A stretch of DNA of 7,469 nucleotides, from positions 1 through 7,469 of the forward strand of contig JAMDBG010000073.1 of assembly GCA_023487865.1 (NCBI GenBank), written 5' to 3'. The translations under genes were made by a program, and so were the position numbers. This DNA is from Deltaproteobacteria bacterium. GTDB lineage: Bacteria > Desulfobacterota > Syntrophia > Syntrophales > UBA5619. The notes under the pieces are model-generated. The model saw nothing but the letters and a program-made list of their open reading frames with translations. It made no database searches and had not been told where the DNA came from. This document shows, piece after piece, positions 1 through 6,936 of the stretch (position 1 is the stretch's first letter; the number at the start of each line of letters is the position of its first letter).

Positions 1-59
1 GCCTCCAGTTCGGCTATAGTTCGGTCATACTCATTGCAGCCGGCAGGATCGACGCGTAA
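1..59 (+). CDS. Possible C-terminal tail of an upstream gene (partial)
   Basis: Reading frame 3 is open from the left edge to a TAA at 57-59 and reads LQFGYSSVILIAAGRIDA before the stop. The hydrophobic run followed by a short charged end would fit the last membrane segment of a transporter, and most third codon positions are G or C, as in the neighbouring genes. Only 18 codons are visible, so neither family nor coding status can be established. If real, it ends 80 nt before the sirtuin gene on the same strand. The opposite strand in codon register is also open here, which lowers confidence. Confidence 0.25.
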   Translation, partial: LQFGYSSVILIAAGRIDA

Positions 60-139
60 AGCGCCCGCCCGGGGAGGTTGCGGCCGAGGAGATATGTGTT
101 GGGGGCCTGCCGATTCAAGCACCCGGTCATGAGGATAAA

Positions 140-931
140 ATGAGCGAACAGGATATGAAAGAAAGAATCGGCCGGGTCGCGAACATGATCGCGGCGGCGA
201 AACAGATTGTCGTCTTCACGGGCGCGGGAGTCAGCACGGAATCCGGTATACCCGATTTCCGCAGCCCCGGGGGCCTCTGGACCAGGTTCGACCCGGAAGA
301 TTTCACCATCGACAAGTTCCTTGCCAACCCGGAAACCCGCCACAAGCAGTGGCGCTTTCTTCTTTCCGGCGATCTGATCAAGGACGCCGACCCCAATGCC
401 GCCCATAGAGCCATCGCCGAACTGGAGGCATTGGGCCGTCTGGACTGCATCATCACCCAGAACATCGACTATCTACACCAGAAAGCGGGAAACAATCCCG
501 ACCGGATCTACGAACTTCACGGCAACATGAAATGGATCCGTTGCCTGGACTGCGGGAATCGTTCCCCGCTCGAGGAGATCCTCAGGGAAAACAGGACGTC
601 GGAAGAGATGCCGGCCTGCGGACGCTGCGGGGGCATCCTGAAGCCGGATGTGATCTTCTTCGGTGAAGCCCTTCCTGAGAAGACCCTGCAGGAGGCGACG
701 CGGCGCGCGAACCACTGCGACCTCCTGATCGTCGTGGGCTCGTCGCTCGTCGTCTATCCGGCGGCCTACATGCCGCTCTACGCGAAGCAGTCCGGGGCGA
801 AACTCGTCATCGTCAATCTGACCCCCACGCCGTCGGATCGGATCGCGGATGTGGTCATCCATGCCTCCGCGGGGGAAGTCATGGGACGGATCCTGGCCGA
901 GGTCAAGCAGAGGCTCTCCGGATGTGTCTGA
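140..931 (+). CDS. cobB: NAD-dependent protein deacetylase, Sir2/CobB family (sirtuin)
   Basis: A 263-residue sirtuin expected to remove acetyl groups from protein lysines in the cytoplasm, consuming NAD and releasing nicotinamide and O-acetyl-ADP-ribose. All core motifs are visible: the NAD-binding GAG at residues 28-30 followed by SGIPDFR (35-41), TQNID (106-110), the catalytic His127 in ELHGN, four zinc-ligand cysteines (C135, C138, C160, C163), GSSLVVYPAA (200-209) and Asn226 in the IVN motif. The Tyr/Arg pair of SIRT5-like desuccinylases is not evident after the GGLW segment. GSSLVVYPAA resembles the Thermotoga Sir2 (class U) type, so deacetylation is likelier than desuccinylation. The ATG at 140 has GAGGA five bases upstream, and its length fits the family. 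Its end overlaps the next gene by 10 nt. The symbol is used in the broad sense; the physiological targets are unknown. Confidence 0.93.
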   Translation: MSEQDMKERIGRVANMIAAAKQIVVFTGAGVSTESGIPDFRSPGGLWTRFDPEDFTIDKFLANPETRHKQWRFLLSGDLIKDADPNAAHRAIAELEALGRLDCIITQNIDYLHQKAGNNPDRIYELHGNMKWIRCLDCGNRSPLEEILRENRTSEEMPACGRCGGILKPDVIFFGEALPEKTLQEATRRANHCDLLIVVGSSLVVYPAAYMPLYAKQSGAKLVIVNLTPTPSDRIADVVIHASAGEVMGRILAEVKQRLSGCV

Positions 932-1692
932 TCCTGTTTGCCTGGAAGGTGCATAAGAATTTCCCGCTGATCCTGATCGCCAACCGGGACGAGTTTTATG
1001 AGCGGCCCGCGGCACCGGCCGCCTTCTGGGACGGTGCACCGGGTCTGCTGGCCGGCAGGGACCTGCAGGAGGGGGGAACATGGCTGGGAATCACGCGCCG
1101 GGGAAAGCTGGCGGCGCTCACCAATTACCGGGATCCGGCATCCTTGAAATCAAACGCCCCCTCGCGGGGACATCTGGTCAGCGATTACCTCCGCGGTCGC
1201 CAGACCCCGGAGAACTATCTGGCGCGGATTAAACCGAAGGCCGGACAGTACAACGGTTTCAACCTGCTGATCGGGGATGTTTCGGAACTCTTCTGCTTTT
1301 CGAACCGCAGCGGGCTGCATACGGTATCCGCCGGGATTCACGGCATGAGCAATCATCTTCTCGACACCCCCTGGCCGAAAGTGGAACGGGGAAAACGGGC
1401 CCTGAATGAGCTGATTGGCAGGAAAAGGAACCCCTCTCCGGAGGTGTTGCTCGCTCTGCTTGCCGACCGGTCGCGTCCGCCGGATGAGCAGCTTCCCATA
1501 ACGGGTGTGGGGCTGGAATGGGAGAGGGTCCTTTCCCCGCTCTTTATCGAGAGCCGGGGCTATGGCACCCGCTCCTCGACCGTCCTGACCATCGACCGGG
1601 CAGGACGGGTGACTTTTGTCGAACGGGTTTTCAACGGCGGCGCCGATCCCTGGATGACGTCCCGCTTCGACTTCCCTATCGGCAAGACATGA
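922..1692 (+). CDS. NRDE family protein (TANGO2-like)
   Basis: A 256-residue full-length member of the NRDE/TANGO2 family. It starts MCLI, with the family's conserved Cys2, and carries the name-giving Asn-Arg-Asp-Glu at residues 21-24. Other family-like segments are AGRDLQEGGTWLG (44-56), TNYRDP, NGFNLL, SNHLLDTPWPKV and YGTRSSTVL near the C-terminus. Cys2 becomes N-terminal if Met is removed, and a relation to N-terminal-nucleophile enzymes has been suggested for the family, but no bacterial reaction is settled. The eukaryotic homologue has been linked to haem trafficking and lipid metabolism. No signal peptide or membrane segment is seen, so it is probably cytoplasmic. The ATG at 922 lies inside the end of cobB with GAGG eight bases upstream, which argues for co-transcription and translational coupling. 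The specific function here is unknown. Confidence 0.9.
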   Translation: MCLILFAWKVHKNFPLILIANRDEFYERPAAPAAFWDGAPGLLAGRDLQEGGTWLGITRRGKLAALTNYRDPASLKSNAPSRGHLVSDYLRGRQTPENYLARIKPKAGQYNGFNLLIGDVSELFCFSNRSGLHTVSAGIHGMSNHLLDTPWPKVERGKRALNELIGRKRNPSPEVLLALLADRSRPPDEQLPITGVGLEWERVLSPLFIESRGYGTRSSTVLTIDRAGRVTFVERVFNGGADPWMTSRFDFPIGKT

Positions 1693-1697
1693 CGACC

Positions 1698-1726
1698 TTG
1701 TAAAAAGTCTCATCAACCTTTAAGAT
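1698..1726 (+). promoter_or_regulatory. Candidate sigma-70-type promoter for the Nudix gene
   Basis: TTGTAA at 1698-1703 and TAAGAT at 1721-1726 are separated by exactly 17 bases. Each box matches the consensus at four of six positions. The element lies in the 69-nt AT-richer gap between the NRDE stop and the Nudix start and would give a leader of about 30 nt. This is a pattern match only; the gene could equally be read from the cobB transcript. Confidence 0.35.
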
Positions 1727-1761
1727 TTGGATTACTTCGTCAAAACCAGGAGCCTTAATTC

Positions 1762-2211
1762 ATGGCAAGTCGTGAATATCCGGACCACCCCAGGGTCGGG
1801 GTGGGGGCGGTCGTTCTGTGGGAGGGGCGGGTTCTCCTCGTCCGGCGGGGAGTGGCGCCCGCCAACGGTCTGTGGGCCATTCCCGGCGGCGCCCTCGAAC
1901 TGGGAGAGACGCTCAAGGAAGCCGCGGAGCGGGAGATCCTCGAAGAGACGGGAATCACCATCCGCGCCGGAGAGCCGGTTTTTACCTGTGATGTCCTGGT
2001 GCGGGACGACGACGGCCGGATCCGCTTCCATTATGTGATTGTCGATTTGGCAGCGGTCTATACGGGTGGCGAGGTCGTGGGGGGCGATGACGCCCTGGAG
2101 GCCCGCTGGGTTGCACCCGAGGAATTGCCGGCGCTCTCCGCCACCAAAACCACGCTGAAGTTGCTTCGGCAGATCGGCTTCCTTCCCCCTCCCGACCAGC
2201 CGGGTGAATGA
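1762..2211 (+). CDS. Nudix hydrolase
   Basis: A 149-residue single-domain Nudix hydrolase. Such enzymes cleave a nucleoside diphosphate linked to another group, using Mg ions held by the Nudix box. A perfect Nudix box (G-x5-E-x7-REU-xEE-x-GU) occupies residues 43-65, with REILEETGI at its end. It is preceded by the usual substrate-side strand GLWAIPGG (36-43) and followed by FHYVIVDL and EARWVAPEEL. The substrate is not determined. The overall style resembles the broad ADP-ribose pyrophosphatase/MutT group, but the proline that marks classical ADP-ribose pyrophosphatases about 16 residues after the box is absent: residues 80-81 are Val-Arg. The ATG at 1762 follows AGGAG with nine bases between. 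It lies 69 nt after the NRDE gene on the same strand and converges with the mnmE operon. Cytoplasmic. Confidence 0.92.
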   Translation: MASREYPDHPRVGVGAVVLWEGRVLLVRRGVAPANGLWAIPGGALELGETLKEAAEREILEETGITIRAGEPVFTCDVLVRDDDGRIRFHYVIVDLAAVYTGGEVVGGDDALEARWVAPEELPALSATKTTLKLLRQIGFLPPPDQPGE

Positions 2212-2218
2212 CATCTTG

Positions 2219-2250
2219 AAATACAAAGGCCGTCAACAAGCGACGACCTC
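2219..2250 (-). terminator. Candidate intrinsic terminator of the rpmH-mnmE operon
   Basis: Read on the minus strand, GGTCGTC (2248-2242) pairs with GACGGCC (2234-2228) across a 7-base loop. All seven pairs form in RNA, one being a U-G wobble, with an A-U and a G-U possible below. A U-rich stretch, TTTGTATTT, follows at once. It lies about 90 nt past the stop of the last minus-strand gene. On the plus strand the same stem has a C-A mismatch and no T run, so it is not a good terminator for the Nudix gene. Confidence 0.45.
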
Positions 2251-2334
2251 ACAAAATATCATAAAAAGTGTCTTGAATTGGGACAGCGGGATGAAGCTTC
2301 AGCGCGGCATTCGGACTTTTTCCGCAGCTGTTAC

Positions 2335-2664
2335 CTATACCGAAAAAAGGATCTGCGAGTGAGGGTACAGGCGCTCCAGAATCGCACGGATCCCTCTCTG
2401 CTCGGCTTCGCTCTCGACCGGCTCGACAAGGGTCACCGGAACGCCGCTTTCCGTAAGCCGGTGTTTCCAGGCGACACAATAGCCGGGGATGTTGACAAAT
2501 CGGCAGCCCTGTGTGCCGCAGCAGGAACTCTCGACGCCGGCGATCCCGACGACATAAATCAGCTCCCGGTTGCGGTGCGCAATCCGCCCTTCCTCGACGA
2601 TCGTGTAATACCCGGCGATGAACCGGATTACGGTTCCCGGCTCCTGGTGCAGGTATTCCGGCAC
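2335..2664 (-). CDS. Unnamed small protein with a CCxxxxC motif, downstream of mnmE
   Basis: A 109-residue protein I cannot assign to a named family. The first 45 residues look strand-rich (TVIRFIAGYYTIVEEG, ELIYVVGIAG). The centre holds four cysteines, C48 and C49, C54 and C63, in ESSCCGTQGC and PGYCVAWKH, a spacing that could bind a metal or an Fe-S cluster. Residues 84-100 probably form an amphipathic helix. No signal peptide or membrane segment is seen. It is likely to be a real gene: the GTG at 2664 follows AAGGAGG with nine bases between, it begins 20 nt after the mnmE stop, and the protein looks non-random while the opposite-strand frame is an arginine-rich shadow. Co-transcription with mnmE suggests, but does not show, a link to RNA modification or redox sensing. 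Confidence 0.75.
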   Translation of the reverse strand: MPEYLHQEPGTVIRFIAGYYTIVEEGRIAHRNRELIYVVGIAGVESSCCGTQGCRFVNIPGYCVAWKHRLTESGVPVTLVEPVESEAEQRGIRAILERLYPHSQILFSV

Positions 2665-2684
2665 AGCCCCACCCCTCCTTACGG

Positions 2685-4070
2685 CTATTTACCGACACAA
2701 AAATTGGCGAAGATCCGGTCGAGGACCTCTTCCGACGTCGTCCGGCCGGTGATCTCTCCGAGCGAATCCAGGGCTTCACGGACCTCCAGGGCGGCGAGTT
2801 CGGATGGAAGGCCGTCGTACAAACCCTTCCGGGCGCGTCCGAGGCATTCGGCCGCCTTCTCCAGAGCGACCTTATGGCGGAGATCAGCGATGCTCTCCGC
2901 CGGCATTTCCTCCGCGGGTGTGGCGAGAATCATCTCGTGAATCGCCTCAGTGAGACGGTCGATGCCGTCCCCGTATTTTGCGGAGATCCGGACGGTGGCC
3001 GGCGTCCCTTCGGGAAGAAGGTCCCGAAGCATTTTCTCATCCAGTTGTTGCGGGAGGTCGGATTTATTGATGACCGGTATCAACAGTCTGGCCTGCATTT
3101 GCACCAATACCTCCCGATCAACGGGCGTCAGCGCCATGCTGCCGTCGAGGAGGAGAAGGACCACATCGGCTGTGACAAGGCGCTCCCAGAGGAGGTCGAT
3201 TCCCTCTTTTTCAATGGAGTTTTCCGGGTCGTGGATACCGGCGGTGTCGGTCAGTCGGACGGGTATCCCGCCGATGTTGACTGTCTCTTCGATGAAATCG
3301 CGTGTCGTCCCCGGAATCGGGTTGACGATCGCCCGTTTCTCACCCAGGATGCGGTTCAAAAGGCTCGATTTACCGACATTCGGCCGGCCGGCGATGACGA
3401 CGCTGATCCCTTCCCGGATGAGCCGGCCGCGCCGGTAGGTTGCCGCGAGGGAGTGAAGGTCGTCGATGACTGCCTGGAATGCAGGGAGGTTGGTTCCGGT
3501 CGCTTCGACTACACCGTCGTCCTCTGCGAAGTCGATAGCGGCCTCTATGCCGGCCAGAAGATTGATGACGGCGTTTCGGATCGCCTCGATCCGTCCGGAG
3601 AGTTTTCCCATCCGGCGGTTGACTGCGGCGGCTGCTCCCTCGGGAGTCTTCGCCGTGATCATGTCGAGAACGGCCTCGGCCTGGGAGAGATCGAGGCGGC
3701 CGTTCAGGAAGGCCCGCTTTGTGAATTCTCCTCGCGCGGCGGGACGAGCCCCTGCCTGAACGACCTCGGCAAGGACGGTCCGGAGGATCATCGGACCTCC
3801 GTGACAGTTGATCTCGAGTGTGTCCTCGCCGGTGTACGTGTGGGGTCCCTTCATCAGGGTGACAAGGACATCGTCGAGGACGGCCCCCGTCTCCGGGGCT
3901 ACGATCTCGCCATGGTAGAGATGATGGGAAAGGAAGGCTTCAAGGGGTCGTGCCGCTCGGAAGAGGCGCCGGGCAATCCCTTCTGCGGCCGTCCCGCTGA
4001 TCCGTATCACACCGATCCCCCCGATGCCGGGCGGCGTCGCAATGGCGGCTATCGTGTCCCTGCCGATCAT
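2685..4070 (-). CDS. mnmE: tRNA uridine-5-carboxymethylaminomethyl modification GTPase MnmE
   Basis: A 461-residue full-length MnmE (TrmE). With MnmG it installs the carboxymethylaminomethyl (or aminomethyl) group on C5 of the wobble uridine U34 in certain tRNAs, using a folate-derived carbon and GTP hydrolysis. The N-terminal folate-binding domain starts DTIAAIATPPGIGGIGVIRI and includes GEFTKRAFLNGRLDLSQAEA (114-133). The G domain, inserted in the helical domain, shows G1 GRPNVGKS (228-235), G2 TTRD (255-258), G3 DTAG (275-278) and G4 NKSD (335-338). The protein ends FCVGK, with the conserved Cys458 close to the end. The start is the ATG at 4070, with GGGAG about eleven bases upstream, 33 nt after jag. 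mnmG is not in this window, so the partner is encoded elsewhere. Confidence 0.97.
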   Translation of the reverse strand: MIGRDTIAAIATPPGIGGIGVIRISGTAAEGIARRLFRAARPLEAFLSHHLYHGEIVAPETGAVLDDVLVTLMKGPHTYTGEDTLEINCHGGPMILRTVLAEVVQAGARPAARGEFTKRAFLNGRLDLSQAEAVLDMITAKTPEGAAAAVNRRMGKLSGRIEAIRNAVINLLAGIEAAIDFAEDDGVVEATGTNLPAFQAVIDDLHSLAATYRRGRLIREGISVVIAGRPNVGKSSLLNRILGEKRAIVNPIPGTTRDFIEETVNIGGIPVRLTDTAGIHDPENSIEKEGIDLLWERLVTADVVLLLLDGSMALTPVDREVLVQMQARLLIPVINKSDLPQQLDEKMLRDLLPEGTPATVRISAKYGDGIDRLTEAIHEMILATPAEEMPAESIADLRHKVALEKAAECLGRARKGLYDGLPSELAALEVREALDSLGEITGRTTSEEVLDRIFANFCVGK

Positions 4071-4103
4071 GGGATCAGGGTCTCCCTTCGTCGGGTTGCG
4101 CCT

Positions 4104-4937
4104 TCAGACGTCGGCGTTTTCCGGTCCCCTGCGGGCAGGCAGGATCAGGATCTTACGGTACTCCCCCTCGCCGCGGCTTTTGGTCGTGAGGGTCGCGTCG
4201 TTCTGAATGGCCAGGTGGATGATGCGGCGGTCGTGGGCGTTCATGTGCCCGACCGTCACCGGTTTTCGCGTCTTCTTCACCTTTTCGCCGAGTTTCATCG
4301 CCATGGCGACAAGGGATTCCTCCCGCCTTTCGCGGTAATCCTCCGTGTCGATGACGATCATCTTGTGGCCGTTGACGGAGTGGTGCACCGCCTTGTTGAC
4401 GATATACTGGATCGCGTCCAGGTTCTGTCCCCTTTTTCCGATGAGGAGGCCGCTCCCGTCCCCCTTGATATTGAGGATGATCGCCTCCTCCGTCTCCTCC
4501 ACGGCCACAGGCGAATCAATCTGCATCCGCGTCAGGATACCATCGAGAATCCTTTTCGCTTTTTCTTTCGCGGGCTCACCGTCTCCGCCGGTCATGGAGA
4601 GCACCGGTCGGGCTGCGGGAGCGGGGGGGATGGCCGTTTTGTCCTGGGCTTCCGGAACCCTGACCGACTTGCGCCTCGCTGCCGGTTCGGACGTATGAAC
4701 CGGCAGCTGGTGGGTTTTCGGCCTGACCACCGGACGGGTGAAAGGGGCGTCAAGCATCATGTCGATGGTCAGTAGGTTCGCCCGGATCAGGGCCTTCTTT
4801 GCCCCTATCCCGAGAAATCCGGGAGATCCTTCGGAAATGATCTCGATATTGAGTTTCTCCCGGGGAACCTGAAACGCACTGCAGGCATTTTCTATGGCTT
4901 CATCGATAGATTTACCTTCGATTTCCATTACTTCCAT
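4104..4937 (-). CDS. jag: RNA-binding protein Jag/KhpB (Jag-N, KH and R3H domains)
   Basis: A 277-residue Jag (SpoIIIJ-associated, KhpB) protein, a cytoplasmic single-stranded RNA-binding protein often encoded next to yidC and linked in Gram-positives to cell division and elongation control. The Jag-N domain covers residues 1 to about 54 with the hallmark GFLGIGAKKALIRA (40-53). A proline- and alanine-rich linker (about 62-120) follows. Next comes a KH domain with the GxxG loop GKRG (167-170) inside GLLIGKRGQNLDAIQYI, then an R3H domain with R237 and H241 in DRRIIHLAI. The frame is open well upstream into yidC. I chose the ATG at 4937 because AGGA lies eight bases before it and the protein then begins with the Jag-N domain; a GTG six bases earlier is too close to that site. 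The gap to yidC is 29 nt. Confidence 0.94.
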   Translation of the reverse strand: MEVMEIEGKSIDEAIENACSAFQVPREKLNIEIISEGSPGFLGIGAKKALIRANLLTIDMMLDAPFTRPVVRPKTHQLPVHTSEPAARRKSVRVPEAQDKTAIPPAPAARPVLSMTGGDGEPAKEKAKRILDGILTRMQIDSPVAVEETEEAIILNIKGDGSGLLIGKRGQNLDAIQYIVNKAVHHSVNGHKMIVIDTEDYRERREESLVAMAMKLGEKVKKTRKPVTVGHMNAHDRRIIHLAIQNDATLTTKSRGEGEYRKILILPARRGPENADV

Positions 4938-4966
4938 TTCCACTGTCCTTTGTCGTTGTTCATGAA

Positions 4967-6673
4967 TTATGATGGTTGCCTGTTGATGTACACCTGCTGT
5001 CCGATACTGATCACGTTGTTGAACAGCCAGTAGATCACCAGCCCCGACGGGAAATTGAGGAACATGAACGTGAAGATGATCGGCATGAACAGCATGATCT
5101 TGGCCTGCATGGGATCGGCGCCGGTAGGAGTCATCTTCTGCTGGATGAACATGGTGGCTCCCATGACAATCGGCGTGATGTAATAGGGGTCTTTCGCCGA
5201 GAGGTCCTGAATCCACCAGAAGAAGGGGGAGTGACGCAGTTCGATCGCATAGAGCAGTGCCTTATAGAGGCCGAAGAAGACGGGGATCTGCACAACCATC
5301 GGCAGACACCCGCCCAGGGGATTCACCTTGTGTGTCTTGTAAAGGGCCATCGATTCCTGGCTGAGCTTTGTCTTGTCGTCCTTGTATTTCTCTCGCAGGG
5401 CGGCCATCTTCGGCTGAAGCTTCTGCATCTCCTTCATCGACTTGTAGCTCTTGTTGCCCAGGGGCCAGAAGATCAGTTTGATCAGGATCGTCAGGATGAT
5501 GATCGCTATTCCGTAGTTGTGGACATAACCGTAGAGGAACTTCAGGGCGATGAGCAGGGGCATGGCCAGCCACTTGAGCCAGTCGCCGAAATCGATCGCA
5601 TTCTCCAGGCCGATGTTCTGGGCCTTCATGATGGTATAGTCCTTGGGACCCAGATAGAGAGAATAGCTGAACACGCCGGGCTGCCCCGGGGGGATCACGT
5701 TCTTCGGCCCTTTGAGTCCGACTGCAACGAGATTGCTGCTGTCCTTGGACATTCTGAAACTCGTCAACGACGGATTCTGCGGGATCAGCGCGGCGATGAA
5801 GTATTTACTCTCGAATCCTCCCCAGGAGACGTCCGGACCGAGGAGTTTCTCCGCCTCCAGTTTACTGACCTCAGGGCGGTCGATATTCTTGGCGATATAG
5901 GAGACGGGGCCGTCATGACCATAACTGTCCACGGGTGCGGCAGGATCGACGTACTGATACCAGGTAAGGCCGCCGTTCTGATTCAGGGGGACGCCTGCGA
6001 GGTTGTGGACCCGGAGCTCCAGAGTGATGCTGAACTTGTCCGGATGGAAGGTAAAGATCTTGTCGATCCGCAGCTCCCCCGGATAGGTCTGGGTAAAGGT
6101 CAGTTTTCTGGGTTCATTGCCCCGTGTCATATCCAGCGTGCTGCTGTCCGCCTGGTAGAATCCATCTTCGGGAATATTCACGGTCGAATCGGGAAAAGAG
6201 ACGGAAAGCGGCTGGGGCATCCCCTTTGCAACATGAACGAGTTCGACGGGCCGGGACTGCCCTTCGGGTTTCGGCTTTCCCTGCCCGATCAGGCGATAGA
6301 AGATATCGACCAGGTCCTCGTCGTTCTCAAGGGCGGTCTTATACTGTTTGAGCTGAAAGGATTTCAGGGCGGCGCCCCGCGTGGTGAATATGGCCCGGTA
6401 AAGGGGGGTTTCCACGACAACATCCCGCTCCGTCCCGGCGGGGGCAGACACCGCCGCCAGTCGGCCGGTCAAGGCAGGCTGAATCGCGGCGGCAGGCAAA
6501 ACCGCCTTTTCCGCTGTCGCTGCCGCCGGTTTTGCCTGCGTTTGCGGGGCGACCGTTGTTTCCTGCCGGGTCGGCGCCGGTTGCGTCTTGACAGGCGGCT
6601 TAACGAAAAACGTCTGATACACGAATAACACCGCCAGCGAGAGGACAACGGCGAGAAGGGTTCTCTTGTCCAT
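4967..6673 (-). CDS. yidC: Membrane protein insertase YidC
   Basis: A 568-residue Gram-negative-type YidC (Oxa1 family), which inserts and folds inner-membrane proteins alone or with SecYEG. It has an N-terminal membrane anchor (about residues 5-23), a low-complexity Ala/Pro/Thr/Gln linker (about 25-75), a large periplasmic domain (about 85-350), then the conserved insertase core from about 366 to the end. The core contains NKSYKSMKEMQKLQPKMAAL, VNPLGGCLPMVVQIPVFFGLY (split here only by my citing it: residues 450-470) and the final helix FPSGLVIYWLFNNV. Lys399 aligns by eye with the groove arginine R366 of E. coli YidC, keeping the positive charge. The ATG at 6673 follows GGAGG with seven bases between, 26 nt after yidD. 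A 13-bp inverted repeat lies in the linker coding region. Confidence 0.97.
   Translation of the reverse strand: MDKRTLLAVVLSLAVLFVYQTFFVKPPVKTQPAPTRQETTVAPQTQAKPAAATAEKAVLPAAAIQPALTGRLAAVSAPAGTERDVVVETPLYRAIFTTRGAALKSFQLKQYKTALENDEDLVDIFYRLIGQGKPKPEGQSRPVELVHVAKGMPQPLSVSFPDSTVNIPEDGFYQADSSTLDMTRGNEPRKLTFTQTYPGELRIDKIFTFHPDKFSITLELRVHNLAGVPLNQNGGLTWYQYVDPAAPVDSYGHDGPVSYIAKNIDRPEVSKLEAEKLLGPDVSWGGFESKYFIAALIPQNPSLTSFRMSKDSSNLVAVGLKGPKNVIPPGQPGVFSYSLYLGPKDYTIMKAQNIGLENAIDFGDWLKWLAMPLLIALKFLYGYVHNYGIAIIILTILIKLIFWPLGNKSYKSMKEMQKLQPKMAALREKYKDDKTKLSQESMALYKTHKVNPLGGCLPMVVQIPVFFGLYKALLYAIELRHSPFFWWIQDLSAKDPYYITPIVMGATMFIQQKMTPTGADPMQAKIMLFMPIIFTFMFLNFPSGLVIYWLFNNVISIGQQVYINRQPS
6492..6539 (-). repeat. 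13-bp perfect inverted repeat inside the yidC linker
   Basis: GCAGGCAAAACCG at 6492-6504 is exactly complementary to CGGTTTTGCCTGC at 6527-6539, with 22 bases between. In the yidC mRNA this would form a stable hairpin over about codons 45-61, in the low-complexity linker after the first membrane segment. No U run follows, so it is not a terminator. It may be chance in a repetitive Ala/Pro-rich segment. Confidence 0.7.
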
Positions 6674-6699
6674 TTACTACCTCCAAAATAACATAATTT

Positions 6700-6936
6700 T
6701 TACTTCACCGGGTCGTAACCGCCTGGGTGCCAGGGGTGACAGCGCAGAAGACGCAACAGGGCCAAGGCGGATCCCCGGAAGGGGCCATAGCGTCTTATCG
6801 CGTCTATCGCAAATTCTGAACAGGTCGGATAGAAACGGCAACAGGGCAGCAAAAAAGGGGAAATGCACACCTGGTAGGCACGGACCAGAACGATAAAAAA
6901 TTTTGCCAGTATTTTTATGAAGAGGTTTTCAGGCAT
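6700..6936 (-). CDS. yidD: Membrane protein insertion efficiency factor YidD
   Basis: A 78-residue YidD, a small inner-membrane-associated protein that in E. coli assists YidC-dependent insertion. The whole family signature is visible. There is an amphipathic/hydrophobic N-terminal helix (about 5-22), then C24 and C32-C33, CRFYPTCSEFAIDAIRRYG (33-51), GPFRG (51-55) and RLLRCHPWHPGGYDPV (62-77). Conserved cysteines are C33, C39 and C66. The length is typical. The ATG at 6936 overlaps the end of rnpA by 8 nt (ATGCCTGA), a usual arrangement that suggests translational coupling. yidC follows 26 nt later. Confidence 0.96.
   Translation of the reverse strand: MPENLFIKILAKFFIVLVRAYQVCISPFLLPCCRFYPTCSEFAIDAIRRYGPFRGSALALLRLLRCHPWHPGGYDPVK

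Noticed and set aside
1..130. Minus-strand segment reading GCNEYDRTIAELEA near the left edge
   Set aside because: It looks protein-like but has no start codon in frame, and it is the exact codon-register antisense of the plus-strand tail at 1-59, which has better third-position GC and a stop.
473..1716. Open frames on the minus strand opposite cobB and the NRDE gene
   Set aside because: Arginine- and proline-rich translations with no motifs, opposite two well-supported genes with proper ribosome-binding sites.
2249..2779. Minus-strand open frame of 176 codons overlapping the small cysteine protein
   Set aside because: Its start lies in mnmE and its translation is mostly Arg/Gly/Ala-rich. 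The competing frame (2335-2664) has a strong Shine-Dalgarno directly after mnmE and looks like a real protein.
2278..2940. Plus-strand open frame of 220 codons
   Set aside because: It overlaps the small cysteine protein and mnmE on the other strand, and its translation is composed like a shadow frame.
2874..4775. Long open frame (633 codons) on the plus strand
   Set aside because: It is antisense to mnmE and jag, both certain genes. Its translation is rich in Asp, Arg and Gly with no recognisable domain, as expected for a shadow frame in GC-rich DNA.
4938..5216. Upstream extension of jag to an ATG at 5216
   Set aside because: The extra 93 residues lie within yidC in another frame, are His- and Asp-rich, and would place the Jag-N domain in the middle of the protein; the ATG at 4937 has a good ribosome-binding site.
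4976..6628. Long open frame (550 codons) on the plus strand
   Set aside because: Antisense to yidC over its full length; it reads as a His/Asp/Arg/Leu-rich shadow without domains.
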